Part shown: one piece after another, positions 1 through 8,770 of the stretch
Layout of the letters: the number at the start of each line of letters is the position of its first letter
Numbering within the stretch: position 1 is the stretch's first letter
NCBI GenBank assembly: GCA_910588295.1
Contig: CAJUQO010000049.1
Coordinates: 1 to 25,618, forward strand
DNA from: an uncultured Lachnospiraceae bacterium
GTDB taxonomy: Bacteria > Bacillota > Clostridia > Lachnospirales > Lachnospiraceae
DNA: 25,618 nucleotides
Reading direction: 5' to 3'
Position numbers and translations under genes: made by a program
Notes under the pieces: generated by a model
Told to the model about the DNA's origin: nothing
Databases searched by the model: none
What the model saw: the letters and a program-made list of their open reading frames with translations, nothing else

Positions 1-845
1 GCGGATACGTTTCCTGTCCGCTTTGCCACGCTGTTGGTTGCTACCATACCGGTGCCCGCGTCCCCCTCCGGCGGACATAAGGGAATACCTGCCTCAAGCT
101 GCCCGGATACGTCCAGAAGCCTTGCGCCCTCTTCGGTCAGCACACCGGCGTCCTCACCAGCCACCAGCACCTGCGGAAAAAGTTCCTCTACCTTCCAGGG
201 ATAAGATTTATCCGAAATCAGCTCATTGAACTGGTCAAACATCCGTTTATTGTAATTTTTCGTCGCCGGGTCGATGGGCATCATCCCCACAGCGTCGCCA
301 ATTCCCAGTACCTTTTTTCCGGACAGCTTCCAGTGCACATAACCGGACAGTGTAGTGATGAAACGGACATCCTTCACATGCGCCTCGCCGTTTAAGATCG
401 CCTGATACAGATGGGCGATACTCCAGCGCTGGGGGATATTGTAGTCAAAAAGTTTCGTAAGCTCTTCCGCCGCCTGCCCGGTAATGGTATTTCTCCAAGT
501 GCGGAAGGGCGCCAGCAGACGATCCTCCCCGTCAAAGGGCAGATAGCCGTGCATCATCGCGCTGAACCCGATGGCGGCCAGTTTCGTAACCGTAACGCCG
601 TAACGCTCCTTCACATCCCGCAGCAGATCCTGATAGCAGTCTTGCAGGCCGCTCCACACTTCGTCCAGACCATACGTCCACACGCCGTCCACCAGATGAT
701 TCTCCCAGGAGTGCCCCCCGGAAGCGACCGGTTTATGCTTTCCGTCGATCAGAACCGCCTTGATCCGGGTCGAACCCAGCTCAATCCCCAGAACCGCCTT
801 TCCCTCCTCAATCCAGGCTGCCGTATCCTTCCTTTCATATCCCAT
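1..845 (-). CDS. FGGY-family carbohydrate kinase, N-terminal part (cut by left edge)
   Basis: Predicted ATP-dependent sugar kinase of the FGGY family (xylulokinase-like fold), which would phosphorylate a pentulose or hexulose in the cytoplasm. About 281 residues are visible of a family length near 500; the C-terminal ATPase half lies beyond position 1. The N-terminus has the phosphate-binding strand GIELGSTRIKAVLID, with Glu-Leu-Gly-Ser-Thr replacing the usual Asp-x-Gly-Thr-Thr, followed by GFSAMMHGYLPFD and FRTWRNT, typical of this kinase branch. I start it at the ATG at 845 because GGGAGG at 854-859 lies 8 nt upstream; the in-frame ATG at 851 is only 2 nt from that site. No neighbouring sugar transport or isomerase gene is visible, so the substrate cannot be assigned. 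Confidence is high for the family and low for the substrate. Confidence 0.88.
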   Translation of the reverse strand, partial: MGYERKDTAAWIEEGKAVLGIELGSTRIKAVLIDGKHKPVASGGHSWENHLVDGVWTYGLDEVWSGLQDCYQDLLRDVKERYGVTVTKLAAIGFSAMMHGYLPFDGEDRLLAPFRTWRNTITGQAAEELTKLFDYNIPQRWSIAHLYQAILNGEAHVKDVRFITTLSGYVHWKLSGKKVLGIGDAVGMMPIDPATKNYNKRMFDQFNELISDKSYPWKVEELFPQVLVAGEDAGVLTEEGARLLDVSGQLEAGIPLCPPEGDAGTGMVATNSVAKRTGNVS

Positions 846-1028
846 ATACATATCCTCCCATCTTTTTGTGCCGGAACTCTTCCTGACAGCACTTTTTGCA
901 ATACCCTCCGAAAATGGTATCGTATTCCGCCCAAAGCGCGGCCAGAACCTTCTGCATAAATAGTATCAATTTTTCCACTATTTTACAAGAAAATCCTGTA
1001 TCCTTTCCCATGCCCTTGCGACAATCAT
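835..1028 (-). CDS. Candidate small protein in two frames (possible -1 frameshift)
   Basis: An ATG at 1028, 11 nt after the parC stop, has a good ribosome site (GAGAGG, 5-nt spacer) and opens a 16-codon ORF (MIVARAWERIQDFLVK) that stops at TAG 978-980. The last sense codons and stop read GTA AAA TAG. A one-base backward slip on AAA continues as IVEKLILFMQKVLAAL and then a 40-codon stretch from the ATG at 957 with a CKKCC cysteine cluster, ending at TGA 835-837 just inside the kinase start. Joined, this gives about 64 residues with a smooth amphipathic helix and a basic Cys-containing tail. I do not recognise the family. It may be a small gene broken by a one-base change, a programmed frameshift, or chance. 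Confidence 0.3.
960..988 (-). promoter_or_regulatory. Weak sigma-A-like promoter ahead of the FGGY kinase
   Basis: On the minus strand TTGTAA (983-988) and TACTAT (960-965) are separated by 17 nt, each matching 4 of 6 consensus bases. This could start an mRNA about 110 nt upstream of the kinase. It overlaps the candidate frameshifted small ORF, so at most one of the two readings may be right. Confidence 0.25.
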
Positions 1029-1039
1029 GTTTTCCTCTC

Positions 1040-3277
1040 TTAGATCCGCACCTTCGTCCCTTTCGTATCCCGTTTCGCCGGCTTCAGTTTATTCAGCGTC
1101 AGCTTCTTCTCTCCAACTTCAATGGTATATTCCATCCGGTTCGCCAGCAGATAGGCCGCCGCCAGCTCGTCCCCGGGAGCCAGCCGCATACCGCGCACAC
1201 CCAGGGCCGCCTTTTTCTTCTCCGGAATTTCCTCCGTCAAAAATTTCAGGAAATAGCCCTTCTTACTCTGCAGCACTACATACTCCATCTCTGCCATGGG
1301 CGCCACCAGCACCAGCGTATCGCCCTCCGGCAGCTTAGAGGACACACTTGTCCGCTTATTTATCGTAAACTCGTTTCCGGCCACCTGCTTGCACATTCCC
1401 GAGGAAGTGACAAAAAGCAGAGACTGAAAACGCAGGTTCTCCATGGCGTCGATATGGAGGATCTGTTCCTCCGCGCTGGAATAGTTGGAGAAATTGTCGA
1501 TGGGGATGCCCTTATCCCGGAATTTGCCGTAGGGCAGATCCGACACCCTGGCCTGGTGCATCATACCCTTCTCTGTAAAAATACAGAGCTTATCCGTATT
1601 TTTACAGAAAAAATGATACTTACTCTCCGCGTCGGCCGCCTCCTGGTTCCGCTCATACACAGCCTTATCCACAGTGCGGATATAGCCGAAACGATCCATC
1701 AGTACGCAGACCTCGATCTCCTCCGGCTTCTTTTCCTCAAATATGGCCTCAGCGGCATTCTCGATCACTGTCTTTCTCGGCGCCGCGTATTCTTTCCGCA
1801 CGGCCTCCAGATCTTCCCGGATCACGGCGGCCATGGAATCATAATTATTCAGGATATCCTCATAGCGGGTGATGTTTGCCACCGTCTTTTTATGCTCGTC
1901 CAGCAGGGCGTCGATCTCCAGGCCGATCAGTTTATAGAGACGCATCTCCAGGATAGCCGTAGCCTGCCGTTCCGTAAAACATAATCCCTTAGCTTTCCGC
2001 TCACTGGTCTTTGTCTTAAAACGGATCCCCTCCGTGTCGCCGTTTACCAGACATGCCTTCGCCTGCTTCTGATTCCGGCTGCCCCGCAGGATCTCGATAA
2101 TCAGGTCGATCACGTCACAGGCTTTGATCAGCCCCTCCTGGATCTCCCTGCGCTCTTTCTCTTTGGCCAGCAGGGTCTGGTATTTCCTTGTGGCAAGCTC
2201 AAAGCGGAAATCCACATGGTACTCAATGATCTTTTTCAGTCCCAGGGTCTCCGGGCGGCCGTCGGCCACGGCCAGCATATTCACGCCGAAAGTGTCCTCC
2301 AGATGGGTCTTTTTGTAGAGCATATGGATGAGGTTCTGGGCGTCGGCGCCCTTTTTCAGCTCCAGAACAATGCGGATGCCCTCTTTCGACGACTGATTGG
2401 AAATATCGGTAATCTCCGTGGCTTTCCTGCTCTCCACCAACCCTGCCACGTCATTCAGGAATTTGCCGATGTTCGCCCCGATCATGGTGTAGGGGATCTC
2501 GGAGATCACGATATTCTGTTTACCGTTTTTACCCTTTTCCACATCTACCTTACCCCGGATGCGCAGTTTCCCCACACCGGTCTCGTAGATGTGCAGCAGA
2601 TCGTCCTTGTTGACCACCAGCCCTCCGGTGGGGAAATCCGGCCCTTTGACGTATTGCATCAGTTCTTCAGTGGTAATGGCATTATTTGCCATATAGGCCT
2701 CCACCGCGTCGATGACCTCCCCCAGATTATGGGGCGGCGCGCTGGTGGCCATGCCCACGGCAATACCGTCAGAGCCGTTCACCAGAAAATTGGGGATACG
2801 TACCGGCAGGACGGAAGGCTCCTTTTCCGTCTCATCGAAGTTTGGCAGAAAATCCACCACATTTTTATCCAGATCGGCCAGATATACCTCCTGGGTCAGC
2901 TTTTGCAGCCGGGCCTCGGTGTAACGCATGGCGGCGGCGCTGTCCCCCTCGATGGAACCGAAATTGCCGTGACCGTCCACCAGAGGCATTCCTTTTTTAA
3001 ACTCCTGGGCCATCACCACCAGGGCCTCATAGATAGAGGAATCCCCATGAGGATGATATTTACCCATGGTATCGCCCACGATACGGGCACATTTCCGGTA
3101 TGGCCTGTCATAGCGGATGCCCAGCTCATACATATCATACAGCGTCCTTCTCTGCACTGGTTTCAGCCCGTCCCGCACATCGGGCAGGGCCCGGGCAATG
3201 ATGACGCTCATGGCATAATCAATGTAGGATTTCTGCATCACGTCCGAATATTCTGTTTTAATAATCCTCTCTTCCAT
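1040..3277 (-). CDS. parC: DNA topoisomerase IV subunit A (ParC)
   Basis: Cleavage/rejoining subunit of a type IIA topoisomerase, working with the ParE encoded just upstream to decatenate or relax DNA. The breakage-reunion core is complete: the DNA-cleaving tyrosine lies in AAMRYTEARL near residue 119, and the quinolone-pocket region reads HPHGDSSIYEA, with Ser and Glu at the positions usually altered in resistance, so a sensitive-type sequence. At about 745 residues it is shorter than typical GyrA, with a reduced C-terminal DNA-wrapping domain beginning near residue 490 (CVLMDRFGYIRTVDKA). This and the pairing with parE favour ParC over GyrA. The start is ATG 3277 (8 nt from GGGGG at 3286-3290); GTG 3280 is also possible. 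It lies 9-12 nt after the parE stop, so the pair is surely co-transcribed. Confidence 0.92.
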   Translation of the reverse strand: MEERIIKTEYSDVMQKSYIDYAMSVIIARALPDVRDGLKPVQRRTLYDMYELGIRYDRPYRKCARIVGDTMGKYHPHGDSSIYEALVVMAQEFKKGMPLVDGHGNFGSIEGDSAAAMRYTEARLQKLTQEVYLADLDKNVVDFLPNFDETEKEPSVLPVRIPNFLVNGSDGIAVGMATSAPPHNLGEVIDAVEAYMANNAITTEELMQYVKGPDFPTGGLVVNKDDLLHIYETGVGKLRIRGKVDVEKGKNGKQNIVISEIPYTMIGANIGKFLNDVAGLVESRKATEITDISNQSSKEGIRIVLELKKGADAQNLIHMLYKKTHLEDTFGVNMLAVADGRPETLGLKKIIEYHVDFRFELATRKYQTLLAKEKERREIQEGLIKACDVIDLIIEILRGSRNQKQAKACLVNGDTEGIRFKTKTSERKAKGLCFTERQATAILEMRLYKLIGLEIDALLDEHKKTVANITRYEDILNNYDSMAAVIREDLEAVRKEYAAPRKTVIENAAEAIFEEKKPEEIEVCVLMDRFGYIRTVDKAVYERNQEAADAESKYHFFCKNTDKLCIFTEKGMMHQARVSDLPYGKFRDKGIPIDNFSNYSSAEEQILHIDAMENLRFQSLLFVTSSGMCKQVAGNEFTINKRTSVSSKLPEGDTLVLVAPMAEMEYVVLQSKKGYFLKFLTEEIPEKKKAALGVRGMRLAPGDELAAAYLLANRMEYTIEVGEKKLTLNKLKPAKRDTKGTKVRI

Positions 3278-3289
3278 CACCGTCGCCCC

Positions 3290-5212
3290 CTATATATCCA
3301 GCTGCGCGTCCCGCGCATGCTCGTAAATAAACGCCTTTCTCGGCGGCACATCGGAACCCATCAGGATCTCCGTCACCTCCGAAGCCATCCGGGCGTCCTC
3401 AATCTCCACCAGTTTCAGACGGCGGGTTTCCGGATCCAGCGTGGTCTCCCAAAGCTGCCCGGGATCCATCTCGCCCAGGCCTTTATACCGCTGCAGAGTA
3501 AAAGACCCGGTGTGGCGTTTCCTGTACCGTTCCAAAGCTTTATCGTCATAGAGGTACTCCTCCTCGCCCCGGGCAGGAATCGCTTTGTAGAGAGGCGGCA
3601 TGGCGATATAGACATGGCCTTCATAGATCAGCTCCGGCATAAAACGGTAAAACAGCGTTAAAAGCAGGGTAGAAATATGAGCGCCGTCCACGTCGGCATC
3701 GGCCATAATGATGATCTTATCATACCGAAGCTTCCCGATATCAAAATCGTTGCCATAGCCCTCCGAAAAACCGCAGCCAAAGGCGTTGATCATAGATTTG
3801 ATCTCCGCATTGGCCAATACCTTGTCGATGGACGCTTTTTCCACATTCAGGATCTTGCCCCGGATGGGCAGAATGGCCTGAAAGCTCCTGTCCCGGGCCG
3901 TCTTGGCAGAGCCGCCGGCGGAATCTCCCTCCACAATAAAGATCTCACAGACGGAGGGATCCTTCTTCTCGCAGTTAGCCAGCTTTCCGTTGGCATCGAA
4001 GGAATATTTCTGCTTTGTCAGCAGATTCGTCTTGGCCTTCTCCTCAGTCCTGCGGATCTTGGCCGCACGCTCGGCACAGGCCAGAACGTTTTTCAATTGT
4101 TCCAGGTTTCTGTCAAAATACAGGGCTACCTGTTCCCCCGTCACCTTGCCTGTGGACTTGGCCGCGTCCTGGTTGTCCAGCTTGGTCTTGGTCTGTCCCT
4201 CAAAGCGGGGGGCGGGATGTTTGATGGAGATCACCGCCGTCATACCGTTCCGGATATCCGCCCCGGTGAAATTCGCGTCTTTTTCCTTCAAAATACCCAG
4301 CTCGCGGGCATATGAATTCATCACCGACGTAAAGGTGGTCTTGAATCCCGTCAGGTGGGTGCCTCCCTCGGCATTATAAATATTATTACAGAATCCCAGC
4401 ACATTTTCGTGGAATTCATTGGTGTACTGGAAAGCGCACTCCACTGTGATGCCCTCCGATTCACCCTTAAAATAGACCGGGTCATGGATGGCCTCCTTAT
4501 TCTGGTTCAGTTCCCTGACAAAACCGATGATACCGTCGGGTTCATGAAATTCCATCACCTCCGGTTCGGCTTTCCGCCTGTCCTCAAAACGGATCGTCAG
4601 ATTCGGGTTCAGATAGGCCGTCTCATGCATCCGGCTCTTGACCTCTGTGGCGGAAAAATCCGTCCGGTCAAAGATCTCCGGATCGGGGAGAAACTGAATC
4701 TGCGTCCCTGTGGTTTTCGAGCGGCCGATCACCGGCAGCAGGCCGTTTTCCAGCTCCAGAGCCGGAAGGCCCCGCTCATAGCGGTCATGATGGACGGCCC
4801 CCTCTCGGGAGATCTTTACGTCCATCCATACCGAAAGGGCGTTGACCACCGAAGAACCCACGCCGTGGAGTCCGCCGCTGGTCTTGTAAGCGGAATCGTC
4901 AAATTTACCGCCGGCATGGAGGGTCGTGAACACCAGCCGGGCCGCAGGCATCCCTTTTTCATGCATCCCCACCGGAATGCCCCGACCATTGTCCGACACC
5001 GTGCAGGAACCGTCCTTTTCCAGAACGATGGAAATAGCGTCACAGAATCCGGCCAGATGCTCATCCACGGAATTATCCACGATCTCATAGATCAGGTGGT
5101 TCAACCCCTTCCTGGACGTACTACCGATATACATACCCGGCCTTTTCCTGACAGCCTCCAGTCCCTCCAGGACGGCTATACTGCCGGCATCATATGTTGC
5201 TGTTTTAGACAT
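3290..5212 (-). CDS. parE: DNA topoisomerase IV subunit B (ParE)
   Basis: ATPase subunit of topoisomerase IV, partner of the downstream ParC. From the start at 5212 it is 640 residues. The GHKL ATPase fold shows IYEIVDNSVDEH (catalytic Glu near 43, Mg-binding Asn near 47), DNGRGIP (74-80) and GGLHGVGSS (113-121). The transducer carries the QTK loop (near 340-342). The TOPRIM domain shows EGDSAGGS (428-435) and DADVDG (505-510). It lacks the long insertion of proteobacterial GyrB. ATG 5212 is chosen over the in-frame ATG at 5233 because AAGGAG lies 9 nt upstream of 5212 and homologs begin close to this point. GyrB and ParE are hard to separate by eye; the adjacent short ParC decides for ParE. 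Confidence 0.92.
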   Translation of the reverse strand: MSKTATYDAGSIAVLEGLEAVRKRPGMYIGSTSRKGLNHLIYEIVDNSVDEHLAGFCDAISIVLEKDGSCTVSDNGRGIPVGMHEKGMPAARLVFTTLHAGGKFDDSAYKTSGGLHGVGSSVVNALSVWMDVKISREGAVHHDRYERGLPALELENGLLPVIGRSKTTGTQIQFLPDPEIFDRTDFSATEVKSRMHETAYLNPNLTIRFEDRRKAEPEVMEFHEPDGIIGFVRELNQNKEAIHDPVYFKGESEGITVECAFQYTNEFHENVLGFCNNIYNAEGGTHLTGFKTTFTSVMNSYARELGILKEKDANFTGADIRNGMTAVISIKHPAPRFEGQTKTKLDNQDAAKSTGKVTGEQVALYFDRNLEQLKNVLACAERAAKIRRTEEKAKTNLLTKQKYSFDANGKLANCEKKDPSVCEIFIVEGDSAGGSAKTARDRSFQAILPIRGKILNVEKASIDKVLANAEIKSMINAFGCGFSEGYGNDFDIGKLRYDKIIIMADADVDGAHISTLLLTLFYRFMPELIYEGHVYIAMPPLYKAIPARGEEEYLYDDKALERYRKRHTGSFTLQRYKGLGEMDPGQLWETTLDPETRRLKLVEIEDARMASEVTEILMGSDVPPRKAFIYEHARDAQLDI

Positions 5213-5230
5213 AAATATATACTCCTTCTG

Positions 5231-5287
5231 CATACAGAAAACATGCTCCGACGCAAAGTATGTTTTCCGTATGGTATTTTTCCGTAT
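5231..5287 (-). promoter_or_regulatory. Hairpin and direct repeats in the parE leader
   Basis: Arms at 5231-5244 and 5260-5273 are inverted repeats matching 13 of 14 bases; in the minus-strand RNA the odd position is a G-U pair, so a 14-bp helix with a 15-nt loop is possible. It ends only a few bases upstream of the parE ribosome site (AAGGAG). The outer arm is part of a direct repeat: GTATGTTTTCCGTAT at 5258-5272 and GTATTTTTCCGTAT at 5274-5287. The 3' arm of the RNA could therefore pair with either copy. It may be a protein-binding site or an mRNA structure controlling parEC; no clear consensus promoter was found nearby. Confidence 0.45.
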
Positions 5288-5346
5288 ACTTTGACATTCA
5301 AAAAAAGCTTATTTTACAATACTTTTCCACACACTCCGATATACCG

Positions 5347-5385
5347 AAAAAATCTGCGTACCGTCCATTTTCGGGCGGCGCGCAG
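5347..5385 (-). terminator. Probable intrinsic terminator after the secreted amidase gene
   Basis: On the minus strand a 13-position stem (arms 5373-5385 and 5354-5366, 11 pairs including one G-U, two C-A mismatches) with a 6-nt loop is followed by a run of six T (5347-5352). It lies about 86 nt past the stop of the amidase-like gene. On the plus strand the stem is slightly better and is followed by a pyrimidine-rich tract, but no plus-strand gene leads into it. The rest of 5213-5470 is AT-rich leader. Confidence 0.5.
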
Positions 5386-5470
5386 CCTTTTCTTTTTAGT
5401 ATAAATCCTTTTATGACCACGTTTTTCCAGCTCTTACCCCCGATCATATTCCAGGGCAGTACCAGCTCTG

Positions 5471-8400
5471 TTATAGCATGGTGATATAATGGTAACTGCT
5501 GTAGCTGCCGTATACATAATTCCCCGTTGAGACTTTTGTATACGCGCGGACACGCACATAATAGCGAGTCCTCCTTTTCAATCCGGTGATCGTCGGACTC
5601 ATGGATTTTGATCTTTTTGTCTTTACTCCTTTTGTAAATTGGGCATTTGTAGCGTATTGAACTTGATAGCCTGTGGCTCCAGCTATCTTTTTCTTTACAT
5701 AAACCCTGACCTTACTGGAAGCGGTTCGCGTCATTCTCCGGATCGTGGGCTTCGACAGCTTGACCCATTTTGCATACAGAGTATAATTCGTGGTTTTTCC
5801 TTTGGCTATTTTTGTGATTTTCCCGGTCAGATTTTTCTTCGTATACCATCCGCCAAAAGCATAACCTTTTCTTGTCGGCGTATATAGAGTTCTGCCGCTG
5901 GAGCTATAGTAATAGCTCTTATTTTTGCTGTTATTCTTTCCTCCGTTCAATTTATACTTGATCGTGTATCTGCCCACATAAACTGTACAACTGGCCGACG
6001 CGCTAAAGCCGTCCTTGGCTGTGGCTGTAATCTTGGCCGAGCCTTCCTTGACCGCTTTCAGTTTTCCATTATTGTCCACAGTCACCACATTAGGATTTGA
6101 GCTTTTCCAGGTCACTCCTGGGTTGGAAGGGGCCGACGGAGTATAAGATACCGTAAGGGATGACGTGGCTCCCGCTTTCTTCAGGCTGATGCTCGTCTTA
6201 TTTAGTTTGATGGCTGTGACCGGCTTGTTTGCAATGGATACAATACAGGAGGCCGACTTACCCGACCCGTCTGTAGCCTGAGCTGTGATCACTACCGTAC
6301 CGTCAGCCCGGGCCGTCACCAGGCCATTCTCCACCGTTGCCACCGACAGATTCGAACTGGTCCACGCCAGATTGGTTGACGCGCCGCTGGGTGTGACCGT
6401 CGCGTTCAGTTTTAACGTTTTTCCGACGCCAGAGAGGGTGGCCGTTGTTTTATCCAGTTTTATGCCCGTGGTCAACGCACTGTTAGTGGAACCGCTGACA
6501 TAGGTGGCATAAGACACACCTGACGAATAAATCAGACAGCACCAGCCAGTAAGGCCATTATAAGTGGTCTTTCCCCATGTCTGCTCGCCCACCGTCTTTT
6601 TTTCCACAACACTAATGTGTTTATTGTTAGGAATCGCCCCGATGGATGCATAGGCTGTACCTGCATCCTGGCGCAGTTTAAGCCCGCTGCTCGCAGTCAC
6701 TATCCACAGCTCACTGTCATCAATCTCCTCAGGAGGCAGGGCAGGGGCTTCTGTATTGGCATTAGAACCATTTCCATTGATTTTTACCACCGCGCGTTTT
6801 GACCAACTGTTGCCCAGTGTCCATACCGCTCGTAAATGGTCATTATTGTGGGCATCCACCACCGGAACGCCGGAGGCATTGACACCGACACAGATAGCCG
6901 TATGCGAGTAGCGCCCTTTACTGGCATTATAGTAAAAAACAGGGTTCCCGGCTGTCACTTCACGGTTTTCCGGATTTACCACAGCCGTGCCACAATACGC
7001 AGACACATAATTGAATAATCCGTCAGCCATAGACCAGGAACTGGTACGGCTGCTTTTGCCGCTTGTGTCTCTTCTAAAAAACCATTTATCGGTCATGGGC
7101 AGACCGCCCGCATAAAGGCACTGGGATACAAAATTTGCGCAGTCCCCGCCAATAGAATTATAATTTTCATACGCCGGATTATAGCTTATGGCATACCGAT
7201 CCGCATAAGCCACGGCATTCTGGTACGAGTAAGTGTAATTAAGCGTCCGGACGCCGAACATGGAAACAGGAGCGGAAAACAGCGTAAGCGTATTCTGGAT
7301 CCACATAAAGGGGCTGGCAACTTCCGGTTTTTCCCATTCCTCCAATCCCGACAAAAGCGGGGTACTGCTCTGGTCATCCGGGATATCCTCTGAAGGATCT
7401 TCATTATATGTATCATCGCCGACGGATGTGTCATCTGCAGCCGCGTCATCCGCCGCCGGATCGCCGCTTTCTTCCGGCCTGTTCTCATCCGCCGGATCGC
7501 CGCTTTCTTCCGGCCTGCTCTCATCCGCCGGATCGCCGCTTTCTTCCGGAACCTCTTCTCCTAAAGCGGCATCGGGAGTTTCCTCTTCATCAGGAATCCC
7601 GTCTTCATCCCCGTCGGTATCGGTTTCCGGCGCTTTATCCCCATCCTGGGCGGAATCAGTCTCCTTGCCGTCGTCTTCTCCCGCGGCATCACCCTCCAGA
7701 GGCTTGTCCTCCTCCGTTTTCTGATCGCTGTCCTGAGCCGTATCCTCCTTTTCAGCGTTATCTCCCTCTGCGTCTTCCCCTTCTTCGGATCCGCCGTCTC
7801 CCTTCGGATCATCCTCTTGATCTTCAGACACGTTTCCTTTCTGGGCGTCATCTTCACCGGTCTGGCCACTACTGTCCTGATCAGTATCCAAAATCTCTTC
7901 ACCGGTCTGGTCATCTGAAGGATCTGCATCGCCGGAGACCTCCCCGGCCGGCCCGGATTCCCCGGGTTCGAAACTGTCCCCTTCCCCTGTATCCCACAGA
8001 TCCTGTACAAGAGTCCATCCTTCATCCCCGGCCCTGAACACCATCTGATGATCAAAACCATAGCCGCTGATATCTTTCCTGCCGTTTATCTCATAGGTCA
8101 TATAGACCCACTCGTAGACAGATAAGGTAATCTCATTCTCTGCTTCTCTGACATCCCTTACCTGAAGTACCGGCCGCACCTTAAGGACACTTCCGTCGTA
8201 GGGCCTTACTCCCTCCCGAAAATACTCCCAGAGCTTTCGGTGGCTTTTCCCCACCGACTCTGCCATCAGGCTGCCGCCGTCGGCATTATTCGCCGCCCTG
8301 GCCCGCACATAAGAATCCAGTATACGCGTCAGCCCGGCGCTCACTTCGCCGTCGGCAAGACTGTCCCCCAGCAAAGAATAATCCGGTTTCATATCGGCGG

Positions 8401-8569
8401 CCACAGCGGCAATCTCCGCATAGCCGAGCTCACTGGAATGTCCGAACAGCCAGTCAATAGTCTTCTGAAAACTGCTGCCCTGCCAGCCGTCTCCCCCGGC
8501 CGCCACTGGAATGATATCCGTCAACAGCATTGTCAATGCAAGAATACAGGCTACTATTCTTCTCTTCAT
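5471..8569 (-). CDS. Large secreted protein: amidase_6-like domain, SH3, two Big_2, InlB-type repeat, FN3
   Basis: A 1032-residue exported protein, probably acting on or binding the cell wall. In order: signal peptide 1-24 (MKRRIVACILALTMLLTD..., AA near the cleavage point); a helical/alpha-beta N-terminal domain to about 205; a very acidic Asp/Glu/Ser/Gly linker at about 205-405 containing a 12-residue repeat; a putative amidase domain at about 443-590 with the likely nucleophile in GGDCANFVSQCLYAGG (Cys near 477) and His in SHTAICVG and DAHNND; an SH3-like module at about 621-690; two Big_2 Ig-like domains at about 702-780 and 785-865; an InlB/Listeria-Bacteroides repeat at about 868-936 (GGWYTKKNLTGK); and an FN3-like C-terminus. 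There is no LPXTG sorting motif, so it is released or held non-covalently. ATG 8569 gives the Lys-Arg-Arg signal-peptide n-region; longer in-frame starts (8602, 8674) put non-secretory residues first and lack ribosome sites. It is a single-gene transcript with its own promoter and terminator. Confidence 0.85.
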   Translation of the reverse strand: MKRRIVACILALTMLLTDIIPVAAGGDGWQGSSFQKTIDWLFGHSSELGYAEIAAVAADMKPDYSLLGDSLADGEVSAGLTRILDSYVRARAANNADGGSLMAESVGKSHRKLWEYFREGVRPYDGSVLKVRPVLQVRDVREAENEITLSVYEWVYMTYEINGRKDISGYGFDHQMVFRAGDEGWTLVQDLWDTGEGDSFEPGESGPAGEVSGDADPSDDQTGEEILDTDQDSSGQTGEDDAQKGNVSEDQEDDPKGDGGSEEGEDAEGDNAEKEDTAQDSDQKTEEDKPLEGDAAGEDDGKETDSAQDGDKAPETDTDGDEDGIPDEEETPDAALGEEVPEESGDPADESRPEESGDPADENRPEESGDPAADDAAADDTSVGDDTYNEDPSEDIPDDQSSTPLLSGLEEWEKPEVASPFMWIQNTLTLFSAPVSMFGVRTLNYTYSYQNAVAYADRYAISYNPAYENYNSIGGDCANFVSQCLYAGGLPMTDKWFFRRDTSGKSSRTSSWSMADGLFNYVSAYCGTAVVNPENREVTAGNPVFYYNASKGRYSHTAICVGVNASGVPVVDAHNNDHLRAVWTLGNSWSKRAVVKINGNGSNANTEAPALPPEEIDDSELWIVTASSGLKLRQDAGTAYASIGAIPNNKHISVVEKKTVGEQTWGKTTYNGLTGWCCLIYSSGVSYATYVSGSTNSALTTGIKLDKTTATLSGVGKTLKLNATVTPSGASTNLAWTSSNLSVATVENGLVTARADGTVVITAQATDGSGKSASCIVSIANKPVTAIKLNKTSISLKKAGATSSLTVSYTPSAPSNPGVTWKSSNPNVVTVDNNGKLKAVKEGSAKITATAKDGFSASASCTVYVGRYTIKYKLNGGKNNSKNKSYYYSSSGRTLYTPTRKGYAFGGWYTKKNLTGKITKIAKGKTTNYTLYAKWVKLSKPTIRRMTRTASSKVRVYVKKKIAGATGYQVQYATNAQFTKGVKTKRSKSMSPTITGLKRRTRYYVRVRAYTKVSTGNYVYGSYSSYHYITML
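7455..7550 (-). repeat. 36-bp in-frame tandem repeat in the acidic linker
   Basis: Two full 36-bp units (7455-7490, 7491-7526) that differ at one base are followed by 24 bases of a third. They encode a 12-residue unit, EESGDPADESRP, in the acidic linker of the secreted amidase-like protein. Near-identity at DNA level suggests recent expansion or slippage, and the copy number probably varies between strains. Confidence 0.9.
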
Positions 8570-8627
8570 ACGTTCTTCTATTCCCCTTTTGGTAAATAAC
8601 ATTATGCCAGAATCGTCATATAACTTA

Positions 8628-8656
8628 ACAATACCGTAATTTTTCCGTAAAATCAA
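8628..8656 (-). promoter_or_regulatory. Probable promoter of the secreted amidase gene
   Basis: Minus strand TTGATT (8651-8656), 17-nt spacer, TATTGT (8628-8633); 4 of 6 matches in each box. It would give a leader of about 50 nt to the ATG at 8569, and lies downstream of the terminator at 8730-8759, as expected for an independent unit. Confidence 0.4.
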
Positions 8657-8729
8657 GAGGAAAATTGTGTCCAAAAAGAGAAATATTATAATCTTTGTAA
8701 TAACCCGCCCCCATCCCCTTCTTCAGGGC

Positions 8730-8759
8730 AAAAAAGGGCCGTCCGCCGTGACAGCCCTT
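8730..8759 (-). terminator. Strong intrinsic terminator of the cytidylate-kinase-like gene
   Basis: Minus-strand RNA forms a 10-bp stem (arms 8750-8759 and 8734-8743, one G-U pair) with a 6-nt loop, running directly into six U (8730-8735). It begins 11 nt after the stop of the gene at 8771. Confidence 0.88.
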
Positions 8760-8770
8760 CTCCAAAAAGA

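Noticed and set aside
2216..3661. Long open frame on the plus strand (481 codons) opposite parC/parE, and similar long frames such as 896-1984, 4355-5404 and 20836-21861.
   Set aside because: They are antisense to clearly conserved genes, have no recognisable domains or ribosome sites, and are rich in His, Arg, Pro and Gln, as expected for frames opposite GC-rich coding DNA.
7455..7550. Regular 36-bp repeat that could suggest a CRISPR array.
   Set aside because: The copies are tandem without spacers, in frame, and encode an acidic protein repeat.
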